From Chitinophagales bacterium (GTDB lineage: Bacteria; Bacteroidota; Bacteroidia; Chitinophagales; Chitinophagaceae), in the NCBI GenBank assembly GCA_020636575.1, contig JACJXP010000006.1, positions 56,911 through 120,910 on the forward strand: a DNA stretch of 64,000 bases, given 5' to 3'. Shown here piece by piece: positions 7,899 to 17,135 of this stretch (position 1 is the stretch's first letter; the number at the start of each line of letters is the position of its first letter). The notes under the pieces were generated by a model, which was not told where the DNA came from, ran no database searches, and saw only the letters and a list, made by a program, of their open reading frames with translations. The translations under genes were made by a program, and so were the position numbers.

Positions 7899-10454
7899 TT
7901 ATTCTTCTTCCCGGCTGCTTGCTGCTGAAATGGTAGAACCAAAGAAAATAGCATTCATGAACAATTTGGTACCCCCCAGCCAGAAAGCCCTGAAGTTTGG
8001 ATTATCCGCCATACTGATCACACGGCCACCACCCACTGCATTTACAATAACAGATGCTGAATTCTTTACAGCTTCCAGGTTCTCTTTGCTTAACCAGCCA
8101 CTTTGTAAAGGATTGCTGCCAAAATAGAACGGAGTAGCAAAAGGATTTTTGCTTTTCTGCATGAAGACCTTATTTGCTTTGAACATACTCACAGTTGGCT
8201 GGTTGTAACCATAGGCCAACGGATGTGAGAGATCAACATCAGCACGGAAAATAGCCCCCCTCATTTGCTGCGCCCCTTCAATTTCTTCCCGTTGCACATA
8301 AGCAAGCCGGTCAGCACTATCAGTAGCAGGCCTCACTCTTTTAAAACGGATATTACTGATACCATTCTGAGAAGCCCATGAAACGGCTTCCTCTGTTACG
8401 ATCAAAGTACCGCCTGCCTGCACCCATGCCTTCAATTTATCCTTGCTTATTTCACCATAATTACCACCCACCATAATAATAGTATTATACCTATTGAGGT
8501 CTGTTCTGTTAAAAGTGGATTGCTCCAGTTGTACACAAGGAATATTCATACGCTGATCCAGCAAATGCCATACCTCACCGGCATCGAGGGGATTAGCTCC
8601 TGATCCGGTGATCAATGCAATGGAAGGCTTTTCTAATGCGTTGAAATTAGAAGAACCGGGATTGATCCCTTCTGTTGTATATCCTGTTGCCAGGGGATAT
8701 ACTTTCAACCCATATTCCTTTGCCAGTGCAGTTATCTTTTGGTAAATGACCTCAGCGGAAATACTTTGCATCGTAACAGGTACCAGTATCGTTCCATAAT
8801 CAAATGCCATATTCTTACCTGCTATCGGCATCTCAAAAGGTTTGCCAGCCACCTTAGCCCTGATGCCCATATCCTGTAATGCATACAAAGCCGCCGGTGC
8901 ATAATAATCGTCCCACTCCAATAAATAACCATAAGATGATAAAGAAGGAGTTGTTGAATGTCCAACAGCAGGAACATCTGTTACATTTTTTCCAAAAGCA
9001 TTTTTCTCATTTGTAACAGCCGCATAAGGCAGTCCAAATGCAAGCGGCATATTCCAGGCCGTTATATCATAGAACAAACTGTCTTTATAAACAGGGACAT
9101 TCTCAAAGATGGCTTTGATCAATGTGCTTTGCGGTTGTTTTAAAGAAACTGCATAGGCTTTCCCTTTTTCAAACTCATTATTCTTCCAGTCGCCCAGTTC
9201 ATTGACCTGTATCTGGTGTCTCAATAACATTTGCACAAACAGGTTGGTCCTTGCCTCATCATTTTTATCGCCAAACACATAACCGTTTACATTACCCGAA
9301 ACATTTTCAGCATTCTTATAAAACTCCCTTTGCCATGCCAAAAATTCTTTGCGCAATACCCTTGCCCCTTCCAGGGTGGACAATGCCGTTACAAACTGGT
9401 TGCGAATTGTGAAGGGAAAAGTGAGTAAGCCATTGGATGTTTCCCTGGCATGGCCCCGAGAACTTGCCTGCTCAAACAAGATTCCTATACAGCCATTAAT
9501 ATCCGGGTAGGTGGATCCTTTGCCATAATAAAAATCGTCATAGTTCTCTTTGGTAAAATATAAGGAGCCAATACTATCCAGTGAATGGGCATGAAAGGCC
9601 GCCAGTTTCTCTGTTAGTTGCTGATTCTTTTCCGGCGTTAAAGGATTAACCCTTGAAGGCACACCCGGTTGAAAAAAGAAAGTGGCATTGCTACCCTGTT
9701 CATGATGATCTGTAAGAATATTCGGTTTCCAGCGATGAAACCACTCTAAGCGGTGCTGGCTTTCAGGATGTACTGCCGGCAACCAGTCACGGTTAATATC
9801 GAACCAGTAATGGTTATACCTTCCTCCCGGCCAAACTTCATTGAATTCCCGGGATGCAGGATCGGCAACAAGGTTTTTACTTTTATGTTGGTTAGCCCAG
9901 GTGGAAAAACGCTGTAACCCATCCGGGTTAAAGGAAGGATCAAACAATATCACTACATGTTCCAGCAGGTCATCAATATATTTTCCTTGTGCAGCTGCCA
10001 GGTAGTAGGCCGTAAGCAGGCTGGCATTGGCACCACTAGGTTCATTGCCATGGATGGAATGTCCGATCCACACCACAATAGGCATATTGTCAATATTCAC
10101 AGAAGATGATCTTGAAGGATCACTTAATAATATATGCTGTTGCCTTATTTCTTCTAATTTTTTATGATTGGATGGAGATGTGATGATGAGCAATACCTGC
10201 GGTCGGCTTTCATAGGTAAAACCCATTGTTTCCAGTTTTACCCTTTCCGGGGCAGCAGCAGCTACTGCTTTCATATAATTCACCAGGCGGTCATGAGTGA
10301 TATGCCACTCTCCCACTTCATGGTAAATAATGTCTTTGGGCTTGGGGATGGAAGGGTTGTAACTCGTATTAGCAGGCAGGTAATAACCCAGGTCCTGTGA
10401 AAAAGAGATCGAATAAAAGAACGAAACAAGGGCAAGTAAAAATGGTTTTCTCAT
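7899..10454 (-). CDS. Secreted M14-family zinc carboxypeptidase
   Basis: An 851-residue exported peptidase with a signal peptide (residues 1-19, ending SFSQ). The N-terminal half is an M14 carboxypeptidase domain: zinc motif HGNE at 135-138 in GHSIHGNEPSG, the DPSFNPDG and FDINRDWL segments, and a likely third zinc ligand in LTDHHEQGSN. The C-terminal half (from about residue 480) looks like a class-I glutamine-amidotransferase-like fold seen in large Bacteroidota M14 proteins, with GYLLEWDDYYAPAALYAL and IIMVGGNYGEI. It probably degrades extracellular peptides. It lies alone, ending 111 bases from the ssb start. Confidence 0.9.
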   Translation of the reverse strand: MRKPFLLALVSFFYSISFSQDLGYYLPANTSYNPSIPKPKDIIYHEVGEWHITHDRLVNYMKAVAAAAPERVKLETMGFTYESRPQVLLIITSPSNHKKLEEIRQQHILLSDPSRSSSVNIDNMPIVVWIGHSIHGNEPSGANASLLTAYYLAAAQGKYIDDLLEHVVILFDPSFNPDGLQRFSTWANQHKSKNLVADPASREFNEVWPGGRYNHYWFDINRDWLPAVHPESQHRLEWFHRWKPNILTDHHEQGSNATFFFQPGVPSRVNPLTPEKNQQLTEKLAAFHAHSLDSIGSLYFTKENYDDFYYGKGSTYPDINGCIGILFEQASSRGHARETSNGLLTFPFTIRNQFVTALSTLEGARVLRKEFLAWQREFYKNAENVSGNVNGYVFGDKNDEARTNLFVQMLLRHQIQVNELGDWKNNEFEKGKAYAVSLKQPQSTLIKAIFENVPVYKDSLFYDITAWNMPLAFGLPYAAVTNEKNAFGKNVTDVPAVGHSTTPSLSSYGYLLEWDDYYAPAALYALQDMGIRAKVAGKPFEMPIAGKNMAFDYGTILVPVTMQSISAEVIYQKITALAKEYGLKVYPLATGYTTEGINPGSSNFNALEKPSIALITGSGANPLDAGEVWHLLDQRMNIPCVQLEQSTFNRTDLNRYNTIIMVGGNYGEISKDKLKAWVQAGGTLIVTEEAVSWASQNGISNIRFKRVRPATDSADRLAYVQREEIEGAQQMRGAIFRADVDLSHPLAYGYNQPTVSMFKANKVFMQKSKNPFATPFYFGSNPLQSGWLSKENLEAVKNSASVIVNAVGGGRVISMADNPNFRAFWLGGTKLFMNAIFFGSTISAASSREEE

Positions 10455-10637
10455 TACAAGGTTTTAGAAACTGAAATTTACAGAATAACTTCTAAGCTAT
10501 CAAAGCATAAATAATCAGTGGACAAATACCCGGAGACTATTATTATTCAGGAGATAGTTCTTGGTGATAGTTTTAAAATTGTTCTTTTGATTTAGGTATA
10601 TTTATATGTTAGTAACACCCAAAAAATCAACTGGAAA

Positions 10638-11465
10638 TTGGAGGTTAAAATATACAAGCCACATCCTTCGTTACGGGAATATATTCTGAATATTTCCACT
10701 GTAAAGGCCATACTGCCAGAAGGACTTGACGAGGTGGTAACGCCGTATCCTCCTACCCCGTTTCAATCCTTATTGTTTTATTGTAATGATCCGGTGGCTA
10801 TGGGGCGAACAGAAAAAGGGGATTTTAATACACAACCTCTTACCGTTTTAACCGGCCCCCAGTTCTCAAGGGTGAATGTGAAAGTTTTCAAACAACTCCA
10901 GGCTATAAGGGTCGATTTTCTTCCGGGTGGGATGCATCGGATGCTGGGAATACCCATGAATGAACTATTTGATGGCGGCTTTGATGCTATTGATTTTTTT
11001 GGCAAAGAAATGCGCCTGGTAAATGAACAGCTTCAACATATAACTCAACTTGAAGAAGGGAAGAATATTGTAGAAAAGTTCCTTTTACATAAAGCAACTA
11101 AACTTAAAGAGATCTTACCGTTTGATTCAGCCATGGGAACCCTTTTGAAAAACGATGGCAATATGAGCATCGAGAAGATAGCATCACTGTCATGTTTAAG
11201 CCTGAAACAATTCGAAAGAAAATGTAATGAAAGGATTGGAATGGGGCCGAAGACCTATGCCCGCATCCTAAGATTCTCCAAAGCCTATAGAATGCATGAA
11301 GCATTCCCCCATCTTAGCTGGACCAAAATAACATACGAGGCTGGCTACTATGACCAGATGCACCTGATCAGGGATTTTAAAGTTTTTGCAGGAGTTAATC
11401 CTTCAGTCATTGAACAACAACTTCTCTCAACACCTCTAAGAATGCAAAAAGATATTGGCCTTTAA
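10638..11465 (+). CDS. AraC-family transcriptional regulator with TTG start
   Basis: A 275-residue regulator. The C-terminal third (about residues 160-260) is an AraC-type double helix-turn-helix, with MSIEKIASLSCLSLKQFERKC as the first helix pair and ITYEAGYYDQMHLIRDFKVFAGVNPS as the second. The N-terminal part, beginning KIYKPHPSLREYI, is the DUF6597-like sensing domain common in Bacteroidota. No ATG is available at the family's usual N-terminus, so TTG at 10638 is taken, with GGAGG-like bases overlapping it. Downstream are two HExxH proteins in the same direction; whether it controls them is unknown. Confidence 0.88.
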   Translation: MEVKIYKPHPSLREYILNISTVKAILPEGLDEVVTPYPPTPFQSLLFYCNDPVAMGRTEKGDFNTQPLTVLTGPQFSRVNVKVFKQLQAIRVDFLPGGMHRMLGIPMNELFDGGFDAIDFFGKEMRLVNEQLQHITQLEEGKNIVEKFLLHKATKLKEILPFDSAMGTLLKNDGNMSIEKIASLSCLSLKQFERKCNERIGMGPKTYARILRFSKAYRMHEAFPHLSWTKITYEAGYYDQMHLIRDFKVFAGVNPSVIEQQLLSTPLRMQKDIGL

Positions 11466-11527
11466 AATGTCTTTTTTTTACTATTCCGGCTGCATGCAGG
11501 AAAGATACTTTTGAAAAAAAGTTCAAA

Positions 11528-12466
11528 ATGACACATTTCAGCTTTCAAGAGGCATCAAAGAGATCCCTTAAATTTCTGTTTCCATTCCTGCTTATTTGTA
11601 TTATTCATTATACTCCCTATGCGCAGGCTTATGAAGATCTAAAGCCATTGAAAGGGCATCAAACGCAGGTATATTATAGTTCCGGAAGTGAGGCCAAAGC
11701 CAATCGCATGGCAAAACAACTTGACCGTGTGATAAATTTCTATAAAGAGAATATTCATTTTACTCCGTCTGTAACTCTCCTGGTACTTTCTCCGCAGGAT
11801 TGGAACAATTACGCCGGTTCAATGGTTTACGGTATGCCACATTACACCAATGACAAAACACTTATTGTAGCAGCTGAAAACAATGATTTTTGGAAAAGCT
11901 TTATTCCCCCTTTAGATCAAATGCCAAAAGAACTGGCCCAAGTAATTACAGAGACTTATACTGATAAAACCGGCAACCTGACAATGGAATCTTTCTTTGA
12001 TCTACTGGCGATCCATGAATTAGGTCATGCCTATCATATACAAGATAGTTTAGTGATGCAACGTAACTGGATGGGAGAATTATTTGTAAATATTTTTCTT
12101 CACAGCTATATCGCAGAAAATGAACCTGATCTATTACCTGCATTAACTGTTTTTCCGAAAATGGTAGTATCATCTACTGATAAATCAACATTAAAGTATA
12201 CTACACTTAGCGATCTTGATATGTATTATGCCGAGATTGCTCAAAAATATCCACGGAATTACGGCTGGTATCAATGCAGGTGGCATAAGGCTGCAGCAAA
12301 CATATATGATGAGGGCAAGCTGTCAGCCTTTAAAAAACTCTGGTTAACTTTAAAAACTCAGGAAACTAAATTAGATGATGTATCATTTGCAGCTTTATTA
12401 GCCCAGCAAGTTCATTCAAGTGTGGCAAATGTTCTTCTGAAGTGGGACGATGCTGATCAGCAATAG
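11528..12466 (+). CDS. Secreted putative zinc metallopeptidase (HELGH)
   Basis: A 312-residue protein with a signal peptide (about residues 13-33, ending PYAQA). The core carries HELGH at 163-167, the zinc-binding and catalytic motif of gluzincin peptidases; a Glu within WMGELFVN about 20 residues later is a plausible third ligand. I cannot assign a family; the sequence around AENEPDLLPALTVFP is typical of uncharacterised Bacteroidota proteins. It begins 62 bases after the AraC gene and precedes another HExxH membrane protein by 13 bases, suggesting a shared transcript. Confidence 0.7.
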   Translation: MTHFSFQEASKRSLKFLFPFLLICIIHYTPYAQAYEDLKPLKGHQTQVYYSSGSEAKANRMAKQLDRVINFYKENIHFTPSVTLLVLSPQDWNNYAGSMVYGMPHYTNDKTLIVAAENNDFWKSFIPPLDQMPKELAQVITETYTDKTGNLTMESFFDLLAIHELGHAYHIQDSLVMQRNWMGELFVNIFLHSYIAENEPDLLPALTVFPKMVVSSTDKSTLKYTTLSDLDMYYAEIAQKYPRNYGWYQCRWHKAAANIYDEGKLSAFKKLWLTLKTQETKLDDVSFAALLAQQVHSSVANVLLKWDDADQQ

Positions 12467-12479
12467 TACTTAAATAAAT

Positions 12480-13124
12480 TTGGTATTGCCTATACAAATA
12501 ACCTATAATGTAAAATGGCAGTTGCTTTATATGTTGATTTTGGGCTTCATGGCTTCAACAATCATCGGGACAATTAGCCATGAAGCAGGCCATTACATTA
12601 CAGCAAAAGCATTGGGTTATCATGCAAGGATCAATTACATGTCAACCATAGACATACTTCTAATAAATGGTAAACTAACTGATCCAAAAGAAAGAATGCT
12701 TATCACACTTGGCGGGCCTGTGCAAACAATACTTACAGGCACTATTGGGCTGGTCCTTTTATTTTTTTTTCGCAGATCATTTCAGTCAGCATCGAAACTC
12801 AATTTGAAACAATGGTTGATTATTTTCATTACTCTTTTCTGGTTAAGGCAAACAGCAAATTTTGTTATTTGGGTCAGCAACTATTTTATCAATGGGCAAT
12901 TCTTAACAAGAGGTGATGAGGTCAAATTGGCAAGATATTTTGGTTTGCCTGAGGCAACGATTGTCACAATCACTGCATTAGCAGGAGCAATTATTCTCTT
13001 TACAGTAATATTCAAATTTATCCCGATAGCTCAACGATTCACTTTTATATTAGCAGGTCTGTTTGGTGGTATTGCAGGTTATTTATTATGGTTTGGTGGA
13101 TTAGGTGAGATGATAATGCCGTAA
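12480..13124 (+). CDS. Integral membrane protein with HEAGH, site-2-protease-like
   Basis: A 214-residue protein with about five or six hydrophobic helices. The first helix contains SHEAGHYITAKALG (HEAGH at 34-38), and a later segment has LGGPVQTI, resembling the HExxH and GGP elements of M50-type intramembrane proteases. The usual LDG motif was not found, so proteolytic activity is uncertain. No ATG exists near the expected N-terminus: TTG at 12480 or 12486 is possible, and the first ATG (12531) would clip the first helix. It follows the HELGH gene by 13 bases. Confidence 0.6.
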   Translation: MVLPIQITYNVKWQLLYMLILGFMASTIIGTISHEAGHYITAKALGYHARINYMSTIDILLINGKLTDPKERMLITLGGPVQTILTGTIGLVLLFFFRRSFQSASKLNLKQWLIIFITLFWLRQTANFVIWVSNYFINGQFLTRGDEVKLARYFGLPEATIVTITALAGAIILFTVIFKFIPIAQRFTFILAGLFGGIAGYLLWFGGLGEMIMP

Positions 13125-13205
13125 AGTATAAAATCTTCGCTAACCCCTTCAATTCCAGTGACAAAATCCTGACAAAGTTCAGCACCTTTAAACCGCTGAA
13201 AACCT

Positions 13206-13213
13206 TACCTTTG
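13206..13213 (+). promoter_or_regulatory. TAnnTTTG -7 box for the serine palmitoyltransferase gene
   Basis: TACCTTTG, a perfect consensus match, lies 32 bases before the ATG at 13246, giving a predicted leader of about 25 bases. No good -33 match was found. Confidence 0.5.
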
Positions 13214-13245
13214 CGCCAACCAGAATCAGTTAACCCAATCAATAT

Positions 13246-14505
13246 ATGGCAGATATTTTTGAACGCTTATTAAAGCATTACGGCCCCATTGGGCAACACC
13301 GTGAAAGAGCACATGGATACTTCGCATTTCCAAAATTAGAAGGAGAGATCAGCAGCCGGATGAAATTCCGCGGTAAAGAAATGATCGTTTGGAGCCTGAA
13401 CAATTATTTGGGCCTTGCCAACCACCCTGAAGTAAGAAAAGCAGACGCCGATGGCGCCAAAGAATATGGACTAGCCTACCCCATGGGTGCCCGTATGATG
13501 AGTGGTAACAGCAATCTTCATGAACAACTGGAAGCCGAACTGGCTGCTTTTGTAATGAAAGAAGATGCGGCTTTGCTTAATTATGGTTACCAGGGAATGG
13601 TCAGCATCATTGATGTATTGTGCAGCCGTCATGATGTAATTGTGTATGATGCCGAAAGCCATGCCTGCATTATTGACGGCGTTCGCCTGCATGCAGGTCA
13701 CCGTTATGTTTTCAAGCACAACGACCTGGAAGACCTGGAAAAGCAATTACAAAGAGCTACCGCTCTCATCGAAAAACAAAAAGCAGGTGGCATTCTTGTT
13801 ATCACCGAAGGTGTATTCGGTATGGCGGGTGACCAGGGTCGCCTGAAAGAAATTGCTGCACTAAAAGGCAAATATGATTTCCGCCTGTTGGTGGATGATG
13901 CACATGGTTTTGGCACACTGGGCAAAACTGGTGCCGGTGCCGGTGAAGAACAGGGAATGCAGGACCAGATCGATCTTTACTTTTCCACTTTTGCCAAATC
14001 AATGGCTTCTATCGGCGCTTTTATTGCCGGCGACAGAAAGATCATTGATTATATCCGTTACAATATCCGCTCACAGATCTTTGCCAAAAGCCTGCCGATG
14101 CCATTGGTAATTGGTAACCTTAAAAGACTGGAACTGCTGCGCAACCATCCGGAGTATAAAGAAAAACTCTGGAGCAATGCAATGAAATTGCAGAACGGAT
14201 TAAAAGAAAGAGGGTTTGATATCGGCAAAACTGATTCAGTAGTTACACCTGTATACATGAAAGGTGATGTACCTGAGGCTACGGCGATGGTGATGGATCT
14301 GCGAGAGAACTATGGCATTTTTGCCTCTATTGTAGTATATCCTGTTATTCCAAAAGGACATATCATTTATAGATTGATCCCTTCAGCTATTCATACAGAT
14401 GAAGATATTGAACTGACGCTAAAAGCATTTTCTGAAACCAAGAAAAAGCTGGATGCCGGAGAATATAGAGTAGAAGCCATTCCTGATATGGCTGAAGCAA
14501 AATAA
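13246..14505 (+). CDS. spt: Alpha-oxoamine synthase, probable serine palmitoyltransferase
   Basis: A PLP-dependent enzyme of the alpha-oxoamine synthase family. Bacteroidota members of this type condense serine with a fatty acyl-CoA to start sphingolipid synthesis. In 419 residues it shows the substrate-stacking histidine H139 (DAESHACIIDG), the PLP-binding DDAHGFG at 217-223 and the Schiff-base lysine K251 in STFAKSMASIG. Remembered Bacteroides SPT sequence shares the KHNDxxDLEKQL and GVFxMxGD patterns. The alternatives, 8-amino-7-oxononanoate synthase or glycine C-acetyltransferase, are less likely because no biotin or threonine genes adjoin it. It has its own promoter and terminator. Confidence 0.8.
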   Translation: MADIFERLLKHYGPIGQHRERAHGYFAFPKLEGEISSRMKFRGKEMIVWSLNNYLGLANHPEVRKADADGAKEYGLAYPMGARMMSGNSNLHEQLEAELAAFVMKEDAALLNYGYQGMVSIIDVLCSRHDVIVYDAESHACIIDGVRLHAGHRYVFKHNDLEDLEKQLQRATALIEKQKAGGILVITEGVFGMAGDQGRLKEIAALKGKYDFRLLVDDAHGFGTLGKTGAGAGEEQGMQDQIDLYFSTFAKSMASIGAFIAGDRKIIDYIRYNIRSQIFAKSLPMPLVIGNLKRLELLRNHPEYKEKLWSNAMKLQNGLKERGFDIGKTDSVVTPVYMKGDVPEATAMVMDLRENYGIFASIVVYPVIPKGHIIYRLIPSAIHTDEDIELTLKAFSETKKKLDAGEYRVEAIPDMAEAK

Positions 14506-14520
14506 AATTTAACGATTTGC

Positions 14521-14556
14521 AGACGGCATCCCTTATTCGGATGCCGTCTTTTATTT
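14521..14556 (+). terminator. Rho-independent terminator after the SPT gene
   Basis: Perfect 11-bp stem AGACGGCATCC (14521-14531) with GGATGCCGTCT (14539-14549), followed by TTTATTT. It lies inside an apparent N-terminal extension of the next ORF, which supports the later start chosen for that gene. Confidence 0.92.
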
Positions 14557-14612
14557 GTACGGTGGGTACATTAATTGTGATTCCTGTACATTTAACCCTC
14601 AAAAAAGAAACT

Positions 14613-16781
14613 ATGCGTAAGATTTTCCTGCTATTGCTTGTATTGCCGCTGGCAGTAATGGCCCAGCAAAAAGAGATCACACTTGAAGACATTTATAAAA
14701 AAGGAACCTTCCGGGGTGAATTTGTCCGCGGCTTTGCCGGTGAAAATGTGGAAGACTATGTAAAAGCAGAAGACGTAAAAGATGAAAATGGTAAAAAATT
14801 ATCCCTGGGTGATTATTTATTGAGTAGTGATAAAAAATTATTGCTGGTAAGAAGCGGGACTGAAAGGATATATCGCCGCTCTTCAAAATCTTTTGTTTAC
14901 CTGCATGATATTGCCACAAAGAAAACAGTGAAGCTGGATGCAGATAAGATCATGCATGCTACTTTTTCTCCCGACGGGAGCCGTATTGCATTTGTAAAAG
15001 ATAACAATCTTTACCTCTATAATATTGCTTCAGGCATTACTAAAGCCATCACCACAGATGGGAAGTGGAATCATATTATCAACGGTAACTGTGATTGGGT
15101 GTATGAAGAAGAATTCAGTTTTAGCCGCGCCTATGAGTGGAGTGAGAACGGGAATCATCTTGCCTATTACAGTTTTGATGAATCTAATGTAAAAGAATAC
15201 CAGTTTACTGAGTTTGATGATGCCTACAACAAACAATACACTTATAAATATCCCAAGGCCGGTGCAGACAACTCTGTTGTTGAAATTCATATTTATGATG
15301 TGAATAATGGTAAAGATGTAAAGGCACAATATGAGCAGGGTGACATTTATATTCCCCGTATCAAATGGACTAAAGATGATAATCAACTGGTAGTGTTCTG
15401 GATGAATCGTCATCAGAATAATCTGAAGCTGTTAATGACAAATGCACAAACCGGGGCTTCATCTGTGATGTATGAAGAAAAGAACAAATATTATATTGAT
15501 ATTGACGATGACTGGTACTTTTTAAAAGATGGCAAGAGTATGATCTTCGCCAGTGAGATGGATGGCTTCCGTCATCTTTATCTCTACAGCTTTGATGGTA
15601 AAACAAAAACCTTGCTCACAAAAGGTGATTATGATGTGGCCAGTGTAAATGGTGTAGATGAAAATGGGCAAAGGATCTTTTATACCATGGCTTATCCCCG
15701 CCCGATGGACAGGAACCTGTTTGTGGCTGATTTTGCAGCTAAGAAAACAGCACAACTCACCAGCGGTGAAGGCTGGCACCGGGTAGATATCAACGATGAC
15801 TTCACTAAGTTTTACGATTTCTATAGTACTATCAATACCCCACAAACAACAAGTTTGTATGATATCGCTGTAAGCAGAAAAAAAGATGTTTCTGCAAAAT
15901 TTGCAGAATCTGTGAACCAGAATGACAAGCTGAAAAAAGTAATGGATGAATATAATTTTGGTAAGGCTGAATTCATCCGTGTGCCGAACAGCAAAGGCGA
16001 TACGCTGAATGGCTGGATGCTGAAACCTGCCAATTTTGATCCTTCTAAAAAATACCCGGTGTTATTCTGCAACTATGGTGGCCCCGGCTCACAACAGGTA
16101 GGCGATCGTTTTGGTGCTGTAAGCTCCTGGCATCAATTGCTGGCGCAGAAAGGATTTATTGTAGTGAGTGTGGACAATACCGGTACCGGTTTTCGTGGTG
16201 AAGAATTTAAAAAGAAAACCTACCTGCAGCTAGGTAAGTTTGAAATAGAAGACCAGATAGATGCGGCCGCTTATCTTGGTAAAATGTCTTTTATTGATAA
16301 AGAACATATCGGTCACTGGGGATGGAGCTATGGCGGTTTTATGAGTTCCCTGGCTATCACTAAAGGCAATGAGGTGTTCAGTGCTGCGGTTGCGGTAGCG
16401 CCGGTAACATCCTGGAGATACTATGATAATATTTATACGGAAAGGTATATGCGTACACCTCAGGAAAATCCGAAAGGATACGATGATAATTCGCCCATCA
16501 ACTTCACTGATATGATAAAGGGCAAATACCTGATCATACATGGAACAGCTGATGATAATGTGCATTTTCAAAATGCGACGCAAATGATCACTGCATTAGT
16601 AAAAAGTAATATCGATTTTGAAAGTGCTTATTACCCTAATAAAAATCATGGTATTAGTGGTATGGCAGATAACACTACTTTCCACCTGTGGAGTAAAATG
16701 ACCAACTGGATATTGACCAACCTGGGTAATCAGAATACACAAAAACCAGCTGGTAATGCAAACGAGAAAAAAGGATTCTAA
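14613..16781 (+). CDS. Secreted S9-family dipeptidyl-peptidase IV-like protease ending in EKKGF
   Basis: A 722-residue exported serine peptidase that should release dipeptides from peptide N-termini. The signal peptide is residues 1-17 (ending AVMAQ); a beta-propeller with NGNCDWVYEEEF (the DPP-IV Glu motif) occupies the first two-thirds; the alpha/beta-hydrolase domain has the nucleophile S572 in GWSYGG, the acid in HGTADDNVH and the base histidine in KNHGIS. The start at 14613 (MRKIFLLLL) is chosen because upstream in-frame codons run through a terminator. The last residues, ANEKKGF, are shared with the two unrelated M1 peptidases at 52-57 kb. Confidence 0.95.
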   Translation: MRKIFLLLLVLPLAVMAQQKEITLEDIYKKGTFRGEFVRGFAGENVEDYVKAEDVKDENGKKLSLGDYLLSSDKKLLLVRSGTERIYRRSSKSFVYLHDIATKKTVKLDADKIMHATFSPDGSRIAFVKDNNLYLYNIASGITKAITTDGKWNHIINGNCDWVYEEEFSFSRAYEWSENGNHLAYYSFDESNVKEYQFTEFDDAYNKQYTYKYPKAGADNSVVEIHIYDVNNGKDVKAQYEQGDIYIPRIKWTKDDNQLVVFWMNRHQNNLKLLMTNAQTGASSVMYEEKNKYYIDIDDDWYFLKDGKSMIFASEMDGFRHLYLYSFDGKTKTLLTKGDYDVASVNGVDENGQRIFYTMAYPRPMDRNLFVADFAAKKTAQLTSGEGWHRVDINDDFTKFYDFYSTINTPQTTSLYDIAVSRKKDVSAKFAESVNQNDKLKKVMDEYNFGKAEFIRVPNSKGDTLNGWMLKPANFDPSKKYPVLFCNYGGPGSQQVGDRFGAVSSWHQLLAQKGFIVVSVDNTGTGFRGEEFKKKTYLQLGKFEIEDQIDAAAYLGKMSFIDKEHIGHWGWSYGGFMSSLAITKGNEVFSAAVAVAPVTSWRYYDNIYTERYMRTPQENPKGYDDNSPINFTDMIKGKYLIIHGTADDNVHFQNATQMITALVKSNIDFESAYYPNKNHGISGMADNTTFHLWSKMTNWILTNLGNQNTQKPAGNANEKKGF

Positions 16782-16800
16782 ATAAAAGATGCAGACACAA

Positions 16801-16834
16801 AAAGCCCATTTCTTTGAAATGGGCTTTTTTATTA
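16801..16834 (+). terminator. Rho-independent terminator after the S9 peptidase
   Basis: AAAGCCCATTTC (16801-16812) pairs with GAAATGGGCTTT (16816-16827), followed by T residues. Confidence 0.92.
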
Positions 16835-16857
16835 TCGGGCTATGCTTTAAAATAAAG

Positions 16858-16934
16858 AACCCCCGATGTGAAATCGGGGGGCCTAATCAAAAACCATTAA
16901 CCATTAAACCTTATCCTATGAAAATTCAAAACTA
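16858..16934 (-). ncRNA. Candidate small RNA or minus-strand terminator unit
   Basis: This lies in the 354-base gap between the S9 peptidase and ubiX. On the minus strand TAGTTTTG (16934-16927) matches the TAnnTTTG -7 box. About 45 bases downstream is a strong hairpin, CCCCCGAT (16860-16867) with ATCGGGGG (16873-16880), followed by the T-rich TTCTTTATTTT. A transcript of roughly 60-75 bases would result, with no good ORF. Between box and hairpin the plus strand shows a short repeated ACCATTA motif (about 16891-16908). It could instead be a stray terminator for some other antisense transcript. Confidence 0.3.
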
Positions 16935-17135
16935 ATATCGTTAATAAAATAGTAACACAAAACAATTAATTGTCATTTTTACTCTTGCACAACAAATTAT
17001 GTATCAAAAACACAAGAAATTGATTACACTCAACTTGGTTTATGACCAAAAAGTGCAGATCAAATCAAGGCAAACGTTTGCGTAAATTCAGGTACTTTCG
17101 GTCAACTTTTAATCTAAGTTTGAGTTAATTCTAAA
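16935..17135. other. Intergenic AT-rich stretch before ubiX, nothing identified
   Basis: The rest of the gap before ubiX is AT-rich with no ORF, repeat or perfect promoter match. TACTTTCG near 17093-17100 is one mismatch from the -7 consensus and sits about 35 bases before the ubiX ATG, so it may be its promoter. Confidence 0.5.

Noticed and set aside
16764..16850. The A-run in the shared EKKGF codons (GAGAAAAAAGG) as a programmed -1 frameshift site that would extend the proteins past their stops
   Set aside because: In the -1 frame the two M1 genes end within ten codons and the S9 gene runs into its terminator; the three extensions share nothing.
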